A DNA stretch of 64,000 nucleotides from Massilia aquatica (lineage in GTDB: Bacteria > Pseudomonadota > Gammaproteobacteria > Burkholderiales > Burkholderiaceae_D), in contig NZ_VVIW01000025.1 in NCBI RefSeq assembly GCF_011682045.1, positions 1-64,000 on the forward strand. Reading direction: 5' to 3'. Of this stretch, positions 36,857 through 45,578 are shown piece by piece. The number at the start of each line of letters is the position of its first letter. The stretch's first letter is position 1. Below the pieces are notes generated by a model. That model had not been told where the DNA came from, made no database searches, and saw only the letters and a program-made list of their open reading frames with translations. Made by a program: the position numbers and the translations under genes.

Positions 36857-37183
36857 TCAAAAATCGCGCTTGATCGTATTGGTCCTGAACGAACCGCTGA
36901 GTCCTTCCACGCTGACCAGGGCATACACCTCATCCTGGCCCCAGTCTTCGTTCAACTGGCCGGCGGATACGATGTTCGACAGCGAAAAACTGCCATCGAC
37001 GCCCACGCGCTCGATGCCGGTGCCGCCAATACTGAACAGCGTGTCATCGAACCACTCGTCGTCGCCGCGAATCCGCGCACCGACTTTCTTGTTAACCGAG
37101 TTATAAAATCCTTCGCCGTTGACCACCACCAGATAATTGCCTGGCTGGTTTTCTGCTGGAGAAATGAACAGTGTGACTTGCAT
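36857..37183 (-). CDS. Small strand-rich hypothetical protein
   Basis: The 108-residue product starts at 37183, where GGAG lies about ten bases upstream. It has no signal peptide and appears mostly beta, with QPGNYLVVVNGEGFYNS, GARIRGDDEWFDD and VYALVSVEGLSGSFRT. The V-x-G-x-G-F and D-D-E-W motifs recall a small beta-sandwich, but no family could be named. GC is a little lower than its neighbours. It converges with the prolyl oligopeptidase across a hairpin. Confidence 0.55.
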   Translation of the reverse strand: MQVTLFISPAENQPGNYLVVVNGEGFYNSVNKKVGARIRGDDEWFDDTLFSIGGTGIERVGVDGSFSLSNIVSAGQLNEDWGQDEVYALVSVEGLSGSFRTNTIKRDF

Positions 37184-37450
37184 GATGGTTCTCCTGGTGC
37201 CGGCCCCGTGTGGGCAGAACTCCAGTATTTGCGATCGAAAAAGAGCGGCTTGAAGGGAAAGCAAGCCTGCTGAGCGTCGCCTTTACGCTGGATCAATGCC
37301 GGTCAAGACAAGACCCTCGCAGGGCGGCTGAGGCGGCAAAGTATCGACAAGCGCTACTCAAGATCCCGTCCGGCGGTACTTTTGGTCAAATTTTTCGCCA
37401 TTGCCGCCGCGCACGTCAGAGTGAGGTCCTTTCCACCGTCAAGGACCGTC

Positions 37451-38167
37451 ATGCAGCTCACCCGCGCCCGACCCAACGTCGCCCTGTACCTCGCCGCCAT
37501 CCTGACCGGCGCCATGCTGCTGGCCGGCCCCATCCTGCAACCGGACGGTTACCACGTGTTCGCCGACGGCCGCGCCATGTCCGGCCTGGCCAACGCGGCC
37601 GATGTGCTGTCGAACCTCGGCTTCCTGCTCATCGGCCTGTACGGCCTGCTGCACGTGCGGCCATCGCGCCCGGCCCACCTCATGTTTTTCGTCGCGATCC
37701 TGATGACCGCCTTCGGCTCGTCCTGGTACCACCTGGCGCCGGACGACACGCGCCTGATCTGGGACCGGCTGCCGATCGCGCTGGCCTGCGTGTCGCTGCT
37801 GGCGGCAAGCCTGCACGACGCCTGCCCCGCGCGCTTCGCGCCATTGCCGACCCTGGCCGCCCTGTGCGCGCTGGGCGTGGCCAGCGTCTTCTGGTGGTAC
37901 GCCACCGGCAACCTCGGCCCCTACCTGCTGCTGCAACTGGCGCCGCTGGTGCTGATCCCGGTGCTGCAATGGCAGAGCGGTGCAGCGCTGGCGCAGCGGC
38001 GCGCCTTGGGCATCGCGATCGGCCTGTATGTGATGGCCAAGCTGTGCGAACTGGCCGACGGTGCTATTCTGGGCGCGATCCACGCCATCAGCGGACACAC
38101 GCTCAAGCACGTGTTTGCCACGCTGGCCGCGCTGGTGCTGGCCCGCATGATCGCCAGGATGCGCTGA
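37451..38167 (+). CDS. CREST/alkaline ceramidase-like integral membrane hydrolase
   Basis: From the ATG at 37451 the 238-residue protein has about seven membrane helices. It carries the metal-site motifs of the CREST superfamily, to which alkaline ceramidases belong: ADVLSNLGF, then GSSWYHLAPDDTRLIWDRLPI (Ser, His and Asp within about 13 residues), and the last helix with SGHTLKHVFATL. This pattern suggests a zinc-dependent membrane hydrolase, perhaps of lipid amides, but the substrate is not known. A longer reading from 37382 is in frame but lacks support. It is followed by a secreted protein about 150 bases on. Confidence 0.7.
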   Translation: MQLTRARPNVALYLAAILTGAMLLAGPILQPDGYHVFADGRAMSGLANAADVLSNLGFLLIGLYGLLHVRPSRPAHLMFFVAILMTAFGSSWYHLAPDDTRLIWDRLPIALACVSLLAASLHDACPARFAPLPTLAALCALGVASVFWWYATGNLGPYLLLQLAPLVLIPVLQWQSGAALAQRRALGIAIGLYVMAKLCELADGAILGAIHAISGHTLKHVFATLAALVLARMIARMR

Positions 38168-38206
38168 GCGCAGTCGCAGTCCGTCCCGGCCACGTGCATT
38201 TCATGC

Positions 38207-38252
38207 AAGCGATGCTGCGCTGTGTCGCAAGCCGGTTCCGCCAGCATCGCTT
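38207..38252. repeat. Intergenic 11-base perfect inverted repeat
   Basis: AAGCGATGCTG (38207-38217) and CAGCATCGCTT (38242-38252) are exact inverted copies separated by 24 bases. The repeat sits between the CREST-like gene and the next gene, ending 64 bases before that ATG. It may be a transcriptional hairpin or attenuator. Confidence 0.4.
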
Positions 38253-38316
38253 CAGGAATACGCTGCCCGAACCTGACCCGGCCGGGCAGGGCCACCGAAT
38301 CGCGCTGAGGAACCTT

Positions 38317-39390
38317 ATGCACCGCCTGCTCGCCATCATCTCTGTTGCCGCTGTCGTTCAGGTGCAGGCATCCGCCGCCGAAGCGACGCTGCGGTTCGCG
38401 CCATCGGCCCACAAGCTGCAACGCGGCCAGCCGAACGAGCTGATGGTGCTCGGTTCGCCGCACCTGCGCCAGCTGCCGGCATCGTTCGATCCGGCCACGC
38501 TCAGTCTGCTGACCGGGCGCCTGGCGCAGTGGCGGCCGCAGGCGATCGCCATCGAGGCGCTGTCCGGACCGCAGTGCGGGTTCATGCGCAGCTTTGCGCA
38601 GCGTTACGCCGATGCGATCAAGTCGTATTGTTGGGATCCGGCGGCGGCCAGGACGGCCACCGGCCTGGATGTGCCGCAGGCGACAGTGCAGGCCGAGCGC
38701 CTGCTGGCCGCCTGGCCAGCCGCGCCAGGTGCGGCACAGCGCCGCGAGCTGGCGTCGCTGTTCCTGGCGGGCGGCGAACGGGCGTCGGCGCTGGTGCAAT
38801 GGCTGCGTTTGCCCGTTGAAGAGCGGCGCGCCGGCGACGGCCTGGACGAGAATCTGGTGACGGTGCTGGCTGACCTGATGCAGCGGCCCGACGAGCACTA
38901 CCGCATCGCGGCCGTGCTGGCGGCCCGCCTCGGGCACGAGCGGGTGTATCCGATGGACGACCACACGGCCGATTCGCCCGACGCCGATCCGAAAGCCGCC
39001 GGCGCCGCCATCTCGAAGGCCTGGGACAACCGCTACACGGCGGCGCGCATGCAGCGGGCCAAGACGCTGGAAAGCCGGCTCGGTACGCCGGCCGGCGTGC
39101 TGGCCATGTATCGCGCATACAACGCCCCCGGCGCAGCCGATGAGACCTTCCGCAGCGACTTCGGTGCGGCGCTCGAAGAACCTTCGCCGCAGCGTTTCGG
39201 GCGAGGCTATGTTGCCTATTGGGAGACGCGCAACCTGCGCATGGCGTCCAACATCCGCGATGTGATGGGCGCGCGTCCCGGCATGCGCGTGCTGGTGGTC
39301 GTCGGCGCGGCCCACAAGGCCTATCTGGAGGCCTACCTCGACCAGATGCACGACGTGCGCATCGTCGCCACCGACGCACTGCTGAAATAA
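38317..39390 (+). CDS. Secreted DUF5694 / TraB-GumN-like protein
   Basis: The 357-residue protein starts at ATG 38317 (GAGGAA seven bases upstream) with a signal peptide ending near ASAAEA. The mature part has VLGSPHLRQLP near residue 45, QAIAIEALSGPQC, and a C-terminal MRVLVVVGAAHKAYLEAYL. The conserved G-S-P-H-L near the start and G-x-x-H near the end are the hallmark histidines of the TraB/GumN/EreA superfamily, and DUF5694 is its closest bacterial branch. A metal-dependent hydrolase role in the periplasm is possible but unproven. The sequence converges with the XRE-cupin regulator, 18 bases away. Confidence 0.7.
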   Translation: MHRLLAIISVAAVVQVQASAAEATLRFAPSAHKLQRGQPNELMVLGSPHLRQLPASFDPATLSLLTGRLAQWRPQAIAIEALSGPQCGFMRSFAQRYADAIKSYCWDPAAARTATGLDVPQATVQAERLLAAWPAAPGAAQRRELASLFLAGGERASALVQWLRLPVEERRAGDGLDENLVTVLADLMQRPDEHYRIAAVLAARLGHERVYPMDDHTADSPDADPKAAGAAISKAWDNRYTAARMQRAKTLESRLGTPAGVLAMYRAYNAPGAADETFRSDFGAALEEPSPQRFGRGYVAYWETRNLRMASNIRDVMGARPGMRVLVVVGAAHKAYLEAYLDQMHDVRIVATDALLK

Positions 39391-39408
39391 GCCGGGCGCC
39401 CGGCCGGT

Positions 39409-39984
39409 CTAGCGGTGCACCACCACCAGCACGGCTTTCGCCTCGGTCTTGCCGGCATTGCGGATCACATGGTTCTGGTCGGCCGGATAGCGCGCCGTGC
39501 CGCCCAGCTTGATTTTCTTCTTGTCGCTGCCCACTTCCAGTTCCATGGTGCCGTGCAGCACTGTCATGTGCTCGCTGGTGCCCGGATCGTGCGCCTGCGA
39601 CGCCAGCTCGCCACCCGGCGCCAGCGTCAGTTCATACCACTCATACTTTCCAGCAAGATCCATCGGCCCCAGGATGCGCAGCACGTAGCCGGCATGCGCG
39701 CCGTGCAGGGTCGGGGTTTCGTGGGCGTCCACCACGCGGATGGTTTCCACCGGGCGCGGGTCGGCCGACAGCAACTCGCCGATGCCGACACCCAAGGCGT
39801 TGGACAGGCGCCACGTGATCGCGATCGTGGGGTTTGCCTTCTCCCTTTCGATTTGCGATAACATCGATTTGGAGACGCCGGCGATGCGCGACAAGTCCTC
39901 CAGGGTCAGGCCGCGCGCCAGCCGCAAACGTTGCAAGGTTGCGCCTACTTCAGGTGGAGAATTGGTCGATACAGGTGGTTTCAT
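39409..39984 (-). CDS. XRE-family regulator with C-terminal cupin
   Basis: From the ATG at 39984 the product has 191 residues. An HTH_3 domain lies at about 14-68 (RLRLARGLTLEDLSRIAGVSK), and a cupin_2 ligand-binding barrel at about 115-185 (LAPGGELASQAHDPG, EHMTVLHGTMELEVG). Such PuuR/SutR-like regulators usually respond to an amino acid, amine or related metabolite. It is divergent from kbl-tdh-sdaA, so it is a good candidate to regulate threonine breakdown. A set of TTCGAC half-sites in the shared 216-base intergenic region could be its target. The N-terminal extension upstream is AT-rich non-coding sequence. Confidence 0.85.
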   Translation of the reverse strand: MKPPVSTNSPPEVGATLQRLRLARGLTLEDLSRIAGVSKSMLSQIEREKANPTIAITWRLSNALGVGIGELLSADPRPVETIRVVDAHETPTLHGAHAGYVLRILGPMDLAGKYEWYELTLAPGGELASQAHDPGTSEHMTVLHGTMELEVGSDKKKIKLGGTARYPADQNHVIRNAGKTEAKAVLVVVHR

Positions 39985-40091
39985 CAGGTTTTCGGCAATC
40001 TGGACACACAAAGAAAATTTACATAAATATAAGTAAGCCGAGGGTTGCCAAGTGCACCTGCCTTGGGTAACATCCATTATATTGAATTTGT

Positions 40092-40132
40092 GTTCGACAT
40101 AACGGAATTTTTCGACGCGGTTGTAGTCGAAC
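40092..40132. promoter_or_regulatory. TTCGAC repeats in the regulator/kbl intergenic region
   Basis: GTTCGAC (40092-40098) and its exact inverse GTCGAAC (40126-40132) flank a third TTCGAC (40111-40116). The set lies about 70 bases before kbl. Repeated half-sites suit binding by a dimeric regulator such as the divergent XRE-cupin protein. Confidence 0.35.
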
Positions 40133-40200
40133 GCTCCGGAGCACGGTACAGCATAGTTTCACCGGCGGTCAAGCCGGCAACCACATGACGAGGAATAATG

Positions 40201-41412
40201 ATGAGCGAGCAAGCGAAAAGTGCGTTTTTCAGTGGCCTGCAGCACAAGCTGGACACGCTGCGCGAGCAGGGCCTGTACAAGCCGGAACGCGTGCTGGCCT
40301 CGCGCCAGGGCGCCGAAGTGGTGGCCGACGATGGCCGCACCCTGATTAATATGTGCGCCAACAATTACCTCGGCCTGTCGGGCGACCTGCAAACGCAGCA
40401 GGCCTCGATCGAGGCGACCGAAAAATACGGCTACGGCTTGTCTTCCGTGCGCTTCATCTGCGGCACCCAGACCGTCCACAAGGAACTCGAAAAAGCCATC
40501 TCCGCCTTCCTCGGCCTTGATGACACGATCCTGTACGCGGCCGCTTTCGATGCCAACGGCGGCGTGTTCGAGCCGCTCTTCGACGAGAACGACGCCATCA
40601 TCTCCGACGCGCTCAATCACGCCTCGATCATCGACGGCATCCGCCTGTGCAAGGCCGGCCGCTACCGCTACCAGCACAACGACATGGCCGACCTCGAAGT
40701 GCAGCTGCAAGCGGCCATTGCCGCCGGCAAGCGCCACAAGGTCATCGTCACCGACGGCGTGTTCTCGATGGACGGCACCATCGCCCAGCTGGACAAGATC
40801 TGCGACCTGGCCGACCAGTACGGCGCGCTGGTCATGATCGACGAATGCCACGCCTCGGGCTTCATGGGCAAGACCGGGCGCGGCACGCACGAACACCACA
40901 ACGTCATGGGCCGCATCGACATCATCACCGGCACCCTGGGCAAGGCCCTGGGCGGCGCGATGGGCGGCTTTACCGCCGCGCGCAAGGAAGTGATCGACAC
41001 GCTGCGCCAGAAATCGCGCCCGTACCTGTTCTCGAACACGCTGGCGCCCTCGATTGCCGGCGCGTCGCTGTCGGTGCTCGAGCGCATTTCGACGTCGACC
41101 GAACTGCGCGACCGCCTGATGGACAACACCGCCTACTTCCGCAAGGAGATCGAGCGCATTGGATTTACCATCAAGCCGGGCACGCACCCGGTGGTGCCCG
41201 TCATGCTGTTCGAGGCGCCGGTGGCGCAGCGCTTCGCGGCGCGCATGTACGAACTGGGCGTGCTCCTCTCCGGCTTCTTTTACCCGGTGGTGCCGATGGG
41301 GCAGGCGCGGGTGAGGGTGCAGCTGTCGGCCGCGCACACCCGCGAACAGCTCGACACGGTCCTTGCGGCATTCGAACAGGCCGGGCGCGAGCTGGGCATT
41401 CTCAAGATTTAA
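40201..41412 (+). CDS. kbl: Glycine C-acetyltransferase (2-amino-3-ketobutyrate CoA ligase)
   Basis: The 403-residue enzyme converts 2-amino-3-ketobutyrate and CoA to glycine and acetyl-CoA, the second step of the threonine dehydrogenase pathway. It is a class II PLP aminotransferase-fold enzyme of the alpha-oxoamine synthase family. Lys in TLGKALGGAMGG binds PLP, and VMIDECHASGFMG and LFSNTLAPSIAG are the usual surrounding motifs. AGGA lies seven bases before the ATG at 40201; an ATG one codon earlier is also possible. The threonine dehydrogenase gene starts 39 bases later. Confidence 0.95.
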   Translation: MSEQAKSAFFSGLQHKLDTLREQGLYKPERVLASRQGAEVVADDGRTLINMCANNYLGLSGDLQTQQASIEATEKYGYGLSSVRFICGTQTVHKELEKAISAFLGLDDTILYAAAFDANGGVFEPLFDENDAIISDALNHASIIDGIRLCKAGRYRYQHNDMADLEVQLQAAIAAGKRHKVIVTDGVFSMDGTIAQLDKICDLADQYGALVMIDECHASGFMGKTGRGTHEHHNVMGRIDIITGTLGKALGGAMGGFTAARKEVIDTLRQKSRPYLFSNTLAPSIAGASLSVLERISTSTELRDRLMDNTAYFRKEIERIGFTIKPGTHPVVPVMLFEAPVAQRFAARMYELGVLLSGFFYPVVPMGQARVRVQLSAAHTREQLDTVLAAFEQAGRELGILKI

Positions 41413-41451
41413 GCACACGCTTACAAGAACACTAATACGGAACTCAAGCAC

Positions 41452-42414
41452 ATGGAACGCATTCTCATCATCGGCGCGAACGGCCAGATTGGCAGTGAAC
41501 TGGCCGGCGCGCTGGCGCAGCAGCATGGCGCCGGCAACGTCATCGCCTCGGATATCGGCGCGGCCAACGTTTACAAGGCGGCGCGCTACACCCAGCTCGA
41601 CGTGCTCGATAAAACCCGCCTCGCGGCCCTGGTGGCCGACGAAGGCATCACCCAGGTGTACCAGCTGGCGGCGCTGCTCTCGGCCACCGGCGAACAGGCC
41701 CCGCTCAAGGCCTGGACCCTGAACATGGACGGCCTGCTCAACATCCTCGAAGTGGCGCGCGAACGCGGCGAAGCTGGCAAACCCCTGCGCGTGTTCTGGC
41801 CATCGTCGATCGCCGCCTTCGGCCCGAATACGCCGCCGCAGAACACGCCGCAGTACACGGTGATGGACCCGACCACCATCTACGGCATCAGCAAACTGGC
41901 CGGCGAACGCCTGTGCGAGTACTACTGCACCAAATACGGCGTGGACGTGCGCAGCATCCGTTACCCCGGCATCATCAGCTTCAAGTCGCCTCCGGGCGGC
42001 GGCACCACCGACTACGCGATCGCGATCTTCCACGCGGCCCTGCGCGGCGAACGCTACGAATGCTTCCTCGGCCCCGAGACCACGCTGCCGATGATCTACA
42101 TGCCCGACGCGATCCGCGCCACCATCGAACTGATGGATGCGCCGGCTGCCAACGTCGCCGTGCGTTCGGCCTACAACGTGGCCGGCCTGTCGTTCAATCC
42201 GGGCGAGCTGGCCGCTGCCATCCGGCGCGCCATGCCGGCTTTTGAGATCGGCTACAAACCGGACAGCCGCCAGGCGATCGCCGCCAGCTGGCCGCAAAGC
42301 CTGGACGACAGCACCGCCACGGCCGACTGGGGCTGGAAGGCGCAGATCGGGCTCGATCAACTGGTGGCCGACATGCTCGCCAATATCGACGTCAGCCTCA
42401 CCAAGGCCGCCTGA
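41452..42414 (+). CDS. tdh: L-threonine 3-dehydrogenase, short-chain (SDR) type
   Basis: The 320-residue protein is an extended SDR of the UDP-galactose epimerase-like class rather than the zinc-dependent Tdh of E. coli. It has the NAD motif IIGANGQIGSEL (residues 6-17), the active-site YGISKLAGE with Tyr-x-x-x-Lys, and a serine-rich WPSSIAAFG loop. Such SDR-type threonine dehydrogenases oxidise L-threonine to 2-amino-3-ketobutyrate with NAD. Pairing with kbl, which uses that product, makes the assignment strong. It lies between kbl and sdaA on the same strand. Confidence 0.9.
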   Translation: MERILIIGANGQIGSELAGALAQQHGAGNVIASDIGAANVYKAARYTQLDVLDKTRLAALVADEGITQVYQLAALLSATGEQAPLKAWTLNMDGLLNILEVARERGEAGKPLRVFWPSSIAAFGPNTPPQNTPQYTVMDPTTIYGISKLAGERLCEYYCTKYGVDVRSIRYPGIISFKSPPGGGTTDYAIAIFHAALRGERYECFLGPETTLPMIYMPDAIRATIELMDAPAANVAVRSAYNVAGLSFNPGELAAAIRRAMPAFEIGYKPDSRQAIAASWPQSLDDSTATADWGWKAQIGLDQLVADMLANIDVSLTKAA

Positions 42415-42457
42415 TCCGTATTACCCACACCGATAAAAAACACACAAGAGGCACCTG

Positions 42458-43855
42458 ATGGACATGAGCGTATTCGACCTATTCAAAATCGGCATCGGGC
42501 CGTCGAGTTCCCACACCGTGGGGCCGATGGTGGCGGCGCGGCGCTTTTTGGTCGAATGCGGTCCGTTGGAGCGGGCGGTGGGTGTCGAGGCGGCGCTGTA
42601 TGGCTCGCTGGCGCTGACCGGCGTGGGCCACGCCACCGACAAGGCGGTCATCCTCGGCCTGATGGGCGAAACGCCGCAGGGCGTGGACCCCGAGCGGGTC
42701 GACGACATGCTGGCCGAAGTCGAACTCGATGGCGTGATCAAGCTGCTCGGCACCCATGAAGTACCGTTTTCGGCGCGCACCGGCCTGGTGTGGCACAAGA
42801 GTTCCTCGCTGCCCGAGCACCCGAACGGCATGCGCTTCACGCTCAAGCTGGACGACGGCAGCATCATCGAACGGATTTTCTACTCGGTCGGCGGCGGCTT
42901 CATTCACGCCGCCGGCGAATCGCAGGCGCGCCAGAGCAATGGCGAGAGCACCGCGCCGGTTCCCTACAGCTTCGACACCATGAACCAGCTGCTGGCGCAC
43001 GGGCGCGCGAGCGGCCTGTCGATTCCGCAGATGCTGCGCGCGAACGAGTGCGCGCGCATGGATGGCGCGCAGCTTGATGCCGGCATCGACAAGATCTGGC
43101 AGGTGATGCGCGACTGTATCGCCCATGGCCTGGTCACCGGCGGCCAGCTGCCCGGCGGCTTGAACGTCAAGCGCCGCGCCGCCAACCTGTGGAAGCAGTC
43201 CGAAGATGCGAAGAACGGCGACAACCGCGCCAACGACCTGCCGCACGACGCGGTGCATCAGGTGAGCCTGTACGCGATGGCGGTCAACGAAGAAAACGCC
43301 GCCGGCGGACGCGTGGTGACGGCGCCGACCAACGGCGCGGCCGGCATCATCCCGGCGGTGCTGCGCTACTACGCCGAAGACTGCCGCCCGAGCGATCCGG
43401 TGCGCGGGGTGCGCGACTTCATGCTGACCTCGGCCGCAATCGGCATGCTGTGCAAGAAGAATGCATCGATCTCCGGCGCCGAAATCGGCTGCCAGGGTGA
43501 AGTCGGCGTGGCCTGCGCGATGGCGGCGGCCGGACTGGTGGCGGCGCTGGGCGGCACCAATGAACAGATCGAGAACGCGGCCGAAATCGGCATCGAACAT
43601 CACCTCGGCATGACGTGCGACCCGATCGGCGGGCTGGTGCAGATTCCGTGCATCGAGCGTAACGGCATGGGCGCGATCAAGGCCATTACCGCGGCTTCCC
43701 TGGCGCTCAAGGGCGACGGCACGCATTTTGTGAGCCTGGACGACGTCATCGAAACCATGCGCCAGACCGGCGCCGACATGCAGGACAAGTACAAGGAAAC
43801 CTCGCTCGGCGGGCTGGCGATTCATGTGGTGACGGTCAACCACGCGGCTTGCTGA
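42458..43855 (+). CDS. sdaA: L-serine ammonia-lyase, iron-sulfur type
   Basis: The 465-residue single-chain L-serine dehydratase deaminates serine to pyruvate. The N-terminal [13 protein letters not shown] is diagnostic. The 4Fe-4S cluster cysteines are in [24 protein letters not shown] and MTCDPIGG, with a nearby IPCIERN, so the cluster domain is complete. It follows kbl-tdh by 43 bases. The three genes together convert threonine to glycine, and serine formed from glycine (by GlyA elsewhere) to pyruvate. A SUKH-like gene begins ten bases after its stop. Confidence 0.95.
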   Translation: MDMSVFDLFKIGIGPSSSHTVGPMVAARRFLVECGPLERAVGVEAALYGSLALTGVGHATDKAVILGLMGETPQGVDPERVDDMLAEVELDGVIKLLGTHEVPFSARTGLVWHKSSSLPEHPNGMRFTLKLDDGSIIERIFYSVGGGFIHAAGESQARQSNGESTAPVPYSFDTMNQLLAHGRASGLSIPQMLRANECARMDGAQLDAGIDKIWQVMRDCIAHGLVTGGQLPGGLNVKRRAANLWKQSEDAKNGDNRANDLPHDAVHQVSLYAMAVNEENAAGGRVVTAPTNGAAGIIPAVLRYYAEDCRPSDPVRGVRDFMLTSAAIGMLCKKNASISGAEIGCQGEVGVACAMAAAGLVAALGGTNEQIENAAEIGIEHHLGMTCDPIGGLVQIPCIERNGMGAIKAITAASLALKGDGTHFVSLDDVIETMRQTGADMQDKYKETSLGGLAIHVVTVNHAAC

Positions 43856-43865
43856 GGGGCGCCGC

Positions 43866-44516
43866 GTGAGCGATACTTTCGACGCGCTGGCGGCAAGTAC
43901 CGGGATCGCTTTGCCAACCAGCCTGCGCCATCTGATCGAGCGTGGTGCGAACAGCTACGACGATCCGGAACGCACCGCAATGGCTGCGCTGTATGATTTC
44001 GAATGGCTGTCGGCGCCGGAGGCGCAAGCAGTCATCGCCGGCTGGCTCAATCCAGTAAAACAGAACGGCAATCTGTTCCTGCCGTTCGCACGGTCAGGCG
44101 CGGGTGACGCCTGGTGCCTGGTGCGCTTGCGCAGCGGCGAAGAGGGCGTGTGCATGGTCTGGCACGATGCCGGGCGATCAACGCTGCATTACGCCGGTTT
44201 CGACCACTTTGTGGTGGGCGAGTACCTCAATGTGTTTGCCGAGCTCGATTTGCTCGATGACGATGACGGCGATCCGGTGGCATTGCTGCGGGCCGATGTC
44301 GCCAGGGTGAGCGCTCTGCTCGATCCGGCGCTGCACAGCGTGCTGTCAGACTGCCTGGACAAGACGCCGGCCGAGTATCCCTACCAGCAGGGACCAACAG
44401 CACGCGTCGAGATGGTGCTGGCGCTCATTAGCCAGGATGAGTTGAACGCGCTGACCTCCACGTTAAGCATGCCTGATCCGGTTGTCTTCGATGTTGTGGC
44501 GCGTTGGGAAGAGTAG
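43866..44516 (+). CDS. SMI1/KNR4 (SUKH)-like protein
   Basis: The 216-residue acidic, soluble protein starts at GTG 43866. Near the N-terminus it has [20 protein letters not shown], the start of a SUKH-1 fold, followed by [19 protein letters not shown] stretch [16 protein letters not shown] then [14 protein letters not shown] is also typical of the family. SUKH proteins often act as immunity proteins to polymorphic toxins, but no toxin gene is adjacent, and house-keeping SUKH proteins also exist. The ten-base gap after sdaA suggests co-transcription, which is odd for a toxin antidote. Confidence 0.7.
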   Translation: MSDTFDALAASTGIALPTSLRHLIERGANSYDDPERTAMAALYDFEWLSAPEAQAVIAGWLNPVKQNGNLFLPFARSGAGDAWCLVRLRSGEEGVCMVWHDAGRSTLHYAGFDHFVVGEYLNVFAELDLLDDDDGDPVALLRADVARVSALLDPALHSVLSDCLDKTPAEYPYQQGPTARVEMVLALISQDELNALTSTLSMPDPVVFDVVARWEE

Positions 44517-44552
44517 CCCGGTCCAGCAATAGTCTCACTTACTTGATCCCGA

Positions 44553-44936
44553 TTAACAGCCGCCGTAGTTTTTTCGCCCGCTGGCCGTGATGGTGTAGGT
44601 CCCGCCGCGCGGACCAGTGTGACAGGTCGGGCCGGTTGCCTGCCGCTCCTGCAGTCGACGGGGCCGGTCGCCATCTCCCTTTGAGGCGGTTGTCGGCGCA
44701 TCATCAACGCGTTTTTCCATCGCCAGTCTGGCCGTTGCGCGCCGCTCGCTTGGCTGGGCGCGATGGCAGTGATAGTCACCTGTCCGGCGGTTGTTATGAC
44801 AGCCTTCCGCATTCAATCCCCCGCCATGGGCAGACACGTCCGCCGCGCTCAGCAAAAAGAGGGCGGACAGCATCCATATCTGTCGACAGATCGGCCGTTG
44901 CAGCGGCTGCGGTGAGGCAGGAATAGACAAATACAT
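44553..44936 (-). CDS. Exported YHYH-motif protein with C-terminal GPRGG domain
   Basis: The 127-residue protein has a signal peptide ending near SAHGGG (about residue 37). It contains GCHNNRRTGDYHCHR (residues 44-59), a short His/Cys motif seen at the start of many exported proteins. The C-terminus is CHTGPRGGTYTITASGRKNYGGC, a domain often fused to nucleases and cell-wall proteins. A GAGGA sequence about ten bases upstream supports the start at 44936. The paired Cys and His suggest metal or disulfide chemistry. The function is unknown. It converges with the SUKH-like gene (36-base gap). Confidence 0.7.
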   Translation of the reverse strand: MYLSIPASPQPLQRPICRQIWMLSALFLLSAADVSAHGGGLNAEGCHNNRRTGDYHCHRAQPSERRATARLAMEKRVDDAPTTASKGDGDRPRRLQERQATGPTCHTGPRGGTYTITASGRKNYGGC

Positions 44937-45146
44937 CGTAATTATTCCTCAGTTGGGATACCAAAGGTTACAGATATTTTTGCCAAACATACTATCGAAA
45001 AGTCACCTCGGAAACTTTTGTTGTCTGTCCTCGAGGCAATGCGCATGCCGCCTACAAAGTCGGTTTTACGTCCGCTTTGATCCTGGTGCAACTGGGACCA
45101 GCCGGCAATATTGATTTGCTCGTCATTCGTATTTTAGGGCCTTGCC

Positions 45147-45524
45147 GTGGCGGTGGACCGTCTACAAGCTGTCGCTGCAATAGAGCAATGCAATCAGTTT
45201 TCGCAGTTCTACATCCGCGAGTGCCTGAAGAAACTGGCGACCGGCAGCGCAGCGGTGCTGAAGCAGGCCGAAGCCAGGGCGGCGGCCACGATTGCCGGTT
45301 GGGATGAAAGCCCTACCTACATCAAGGAGGCCGGCCTGAAACTGCGCGCCGCAAACGCGTCGTTCGTGCGCGACCGCCAGGTGCAGTGCGCCTTCGCTTC
45401 CGCGCTGACCGGGGGCGGCGCCGGCAATTCGCATGAGATCAAGCGTCTGGCGTGTGTGGCCGACATGAATGCCCGACGTACATTCCAACTCGACCGCGAT
45501 ACCGGAAAATTGGTGCCTGAATAA
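45147..45524 (+). CDS. LprI-family (DUF1311) protein lacking a signal peptide
   Basis: The 125-residue frame from GTG 45147 matches the LprI/DUF1311 lysozyme-inhibitor pattern. An early QCNQFSQFYIRECLKKLA is followed by LRAANASFVRDRQVQCAFA, then ALTGGGAGN and LACVADMNARRTF, with all four family cysteines. Normal members carry a signal peptide, which is absent here. An in-frame TAG lies just upstream at 45135, and no signal peptide is obvious in the other frames. The gene is therefore either truncated at its 5' end or uses an undetected start. The 210 bases upstream (44937-45146) hold no other recognised gene. Confidence 0.5.
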   Translation: MAVDRLQAVAAIEQCNQFSQFYIRECLKKLATGSAAVLKQAEARAAATIAGWDESPTYIKEAGLKLRAANASFVRDRQVQCAFASALTGGGAGNSHEIKRLACVADMNARRTFQLDRDTGKLVPE

Positions 45525-45578
45525 CACTCAAAAGCTGTCTTTTCAGTCACTCCACATGACCCGGAGTCCCGAGCCGCA

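Noticed and set aside
37210-38316. Extended open frame leading into the DUF5694-like gene
   Set aside because: The upstream part overlaps the CREST-like gene in another frame and lacks family resemblance; the signal peptide at 38317 defines the start.
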